From NCBI GenBank assembly GCA_937996675.1, contig CALKUN010000043.1, positions 1 through 7,104 of the forward strand: DNA of 7,104 bases, given 5' to 3'. The DNA is from an uncultured Candidatus Saccharibacteria bacterium (lineage in GTDB: Bacteria; Patescibacteriota; Saccharimonadia; CAILAD01; GCA-016700035). This document shows positions 5,650-7,104 of this stretch, piece after piece. A model generated the notes under the pieces. That model searched no databases. It worked only from the letters and a program-made list of their open reading frames with translations, and had not been told where the DNA came from. Each line of letters starts with the position of its first letter. Position 1 is the stretch's first letter. A program made the translations under genes and the position numbers.

Positions 5650-7104
5650 CTACTTTGAGACTTTTATATCTACTTTGATATTACTCGCGTTGGCAGGCAT
5701 GTTGGGCACGAACACCCATGAGTCGATAGTGACGCCAGAGACATTTGGATATTGCTTGGCGATATCCGAGACTTCTTTCTTGGATCGTCCAGCAGCCTGC
5801 TTGGCCAACGCGTCCTTGTCGATCGGCTGACCCGTGAAAGCGGTCGTCTTGAGCTGGTAGGTAAAGTCTCCACCGGATGCCTTGGTCTGCTTGAGCTCAG
5901 CCTGATCGAGACCGGCATCGAGCAGTTCACCACCAGCCGAGATCTGGCTACCAAGGCTGGCCTTTACGAGAGCCTCCATATCAGTCACCTGAGCGGTCAA
6001 GACGGTGTACTTCACCTTGAGCGTGAGTGTACCGGAGCTTGCTTCCGCACCAGCTGGTGGGTTTGGCGTCGCACTCACTACACTTGAAGTAATCGTGTCA
6101 TCAAACACTTTCTGGTCGTCGGTTGCCATGTCGCGCAAGTCGCTCAATGCCTGAGTCTTGGCGCCTTCGATGGCAGTCTTCTGGGCCCCGTCAATATCAC
6201 CCTGAGCAACCACGGTAACGTTCTTCGTGACACCGCCGGATGTCGTACCAGTACCAGAAACCTTGGCAGTGAGACCAGTGACCGAGAAGGTCGCACCAGA
6301 GAAGTTGTACGAGTCACCATTCGCCTCAGCAGCTACTGCTACCGAAACGGATTTGGACTTGCAGACCGAGCCACCCCCTGCAAAGTCACCTTCGGGAATA
6401 GTAGCGTCGCCGGTAGTCAGGAAGGCTTTGCCGCCCGTCACGAGCTTACTGCCGGCTGGAAGCGGGTGGGAGTCGGTATCCTCACAGTTTTTTACCGATA
6501 CCGTTCCACTCGCTTTGGCACCAACGTCTTTCTGCCCGGACGCCTGGTAGGTCTGGCTCAAATCCTTGACCAGCTCTAGGCTCTGAGCGGTGAGCGTAGT
6601 AGCTCCACTCTTTGTCGTAGAGAGTACAAATGTGGTGTCTACCGGGCGCTGATCTGCAGAAGCCTGGACGTGAATTGTAGCGGTTTGTAAAAAGGCTGTA
6701 GCGAGCCAGAGGAACAAGAAAAGAATGAACGCGCCAGCGCCAATCCAAATCCACAATTGAAACTTTTGATAATTTGGTACTTTTGCGCCTTTTGCAGGCT
6801 TATCGGCTTTTGATCGAGAAGCTTTTTTATTTGGTGCGTCATAGCGTTGCACGGGGACAGCCGCGAGGCCCCCGCTATCCTCGTTTGGCGATTCCTCGTC
6901 AGCACTAATCTTGGTCGTGCGATCTGGCTCTGGCTCGCCGGCTTCAATATGAGGAGCAGCATTGATGTTCTTAGCGACAGCCAGCTCGAGCTTACCGGCG
7001 AGAGCCGTAGCCGTCTTATCGCTCGTGACGAGGATGAGTTCTTTGTCGCCAGACTGAGCAGCCTTCTTGAGGAGTTTGAGATTGACCACACTCTGGAGCA
7101 AGCC
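5650..7104 (-). CDS. Membrane-anchored baseplate-J-like protein, 5' end outside window
   Basis: The reading frame is open at the window edge, so the true start lies beyond 7104; at least 484 residues are present. Numbering from the codon at 7101, an alpha/beta N-terminal part (VVNLKLLKKAAQSGDKELIL, then VTSDKTATALAGKLELAVAK) resembles the cytoplasmic domain seen on such Patescibacteria proteins. A charged Lys/Ala linker follows (about 90-112), then one membrane span near 116-138 (LWIWIGAGAFILFLFLWLAT). The rest, about 140-483, is predicted outside and rich in Thr, Ser, Gly and Ala. The GTVSVKNCEDTD, PLPAGSKLVTGGKAFLTT and SVSVAVAAEANGDSYNFSG segments fit the strand pattern of baseplate-J-like (gp47-type) domains. 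Cys206 and Cys247 could form a disulfide. The end (VTIDSWVFVPNMPANASNIKV) is typical of the same proteins. The function is not established; a surface or envelope role is inferred. It probably heads or belongs to the operon with ruvX and mltG. Confidence 0.75.
   Translation of the reverse strand, partial: GLLQSVVNLKLLKKAAQSGDKELILVTSDKTATALAGKLELAVAKNINAAPHIEAGEPEPDRTTKISADEESPNEDSGGLAAVPVQRYDAPNKKASRSKADKPAKGAKVPNYQKFQLWIWIGAGAFILFLFLWLATAFLQTATIHVQASADQRPVDTTFVLSTTKSGATTLTAQSLELVKDLSQTYQASGQKDVGAKASGTVSVKNCEDTDSHPLPAGSKLVTGGKAFLTTGDATIPEGDFAGGGSVCKSKSVSVAVAAEANGDSYNFSGATFSVTGLTAKVSGTGTTSGGVTKNVTVVAQGDIDGAQKTAIEGAKTQALSDLRDMATDDQKVFDDTITSSVVSATPNPPAGAEASSGTLTLKVKYTVLTAQVTDMEALVKASLGSQISAGGELLDAGLDQAELKQTKASGGDFTYQLKTTAFTGQPIDKDALAKQAAGRSKKEVSDIAKQYPNVSGVTIDSWVFVPNMPANASNIKVDIKVSK

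Noticed and set aside
6227..6550. Plus-strand open frame of 107 codons inside the baseplate-J-like gene
   Set aside because: It mirrors a GC-rich coding strand; the minus-strand frame has recognisable domain features and continues through it.
6639..7091. Second minus-strand frame of 150 codons and a possible frameshift at the AAAAAAG run near 6824-6830
   Set aside because: The run is not in the phase required for a -1 slippery heptamer, and the main frame reads through without interruption into a proper membrane span.
1..7104. CRISPR array, insertion sequence, prophage or toxin-antitoxin pair
   Set aside because: No regularly spaced repeats, transposase, integrase, terminal repeats or attachment-site duplication are visible. 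The baseplate-like protein alone does not make a prophage.

Overview
The window reads as a chromosomal segment of a small-genome Patescibacterium, most likely a Saccharibacteria (TM7) relative. The main reasons are a membrane-anchored protein of the baseplate-J-like type common in that phylum, a LysM-LysM-CHAP wall hydrolase, and the ruvX-mltG gene order that these bacteria share with Actinobacteria. This assignment is an inference from protein character; no rRNA or other marker gene is present. All seven genes lie on the minus strand. Stop codons are TAG in five genes, TAA in one and TGA in one. The TGA is followed at once by a terminator-like hairpin, so UGA is used as a stop and the standard bacterial code fits.

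Reading in the direction of transcription (right to left), the window opens inside a large membrane-anchored baseplate-J-like protein (5650-7104, 5' end off the window). It is followed closely by ruvX (5198-5635) and mltG (4107-5198). The ruvX stop and the mltG start share one base, so these three genes look like one operon: an envelope protein, a pre-rRNA/Holliday-junction nuclease-fold protein and the lytic transglycosylase that ends glycan strand growth.

Next is a gap of about 430 bases (3677-4106). It carries a good sigma70-type promoter (TTGACC, 17 bp, TAGTAT) and a long leader that can fold into two compact domains, one of them a three-way junction. This leader precedes a secreted or membrane-anchored wall hydrolase with two LysM repeats and a CHAP domain (2537-3676). 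That gene ends at a perfect 15-bp hairpin terminator. The -35 box of a near-consensus promoter for the next gene overlaps the terminator by two bases.

The left part (1-2490) holds two soluble proteins I do not recognise (1610-2416 and 491-1360) and a small two-span membrane protein (40-405). Each unknown gene ends in its own hairpin, and both hairpins are followed by the same 22-base sequence (20 of 22 identical). A 21-bp inverted repeat sits just upstream of the 491-1360 gene; its arm differences favour pairing in the RNA of that gene. The left part looks like accessory, singly transcribed genes beside a conserved cell-wall block. The best candidates for something undescribed are the hydrolase leader RNA, the inverted repeat, and the shared post-terminator sequence.
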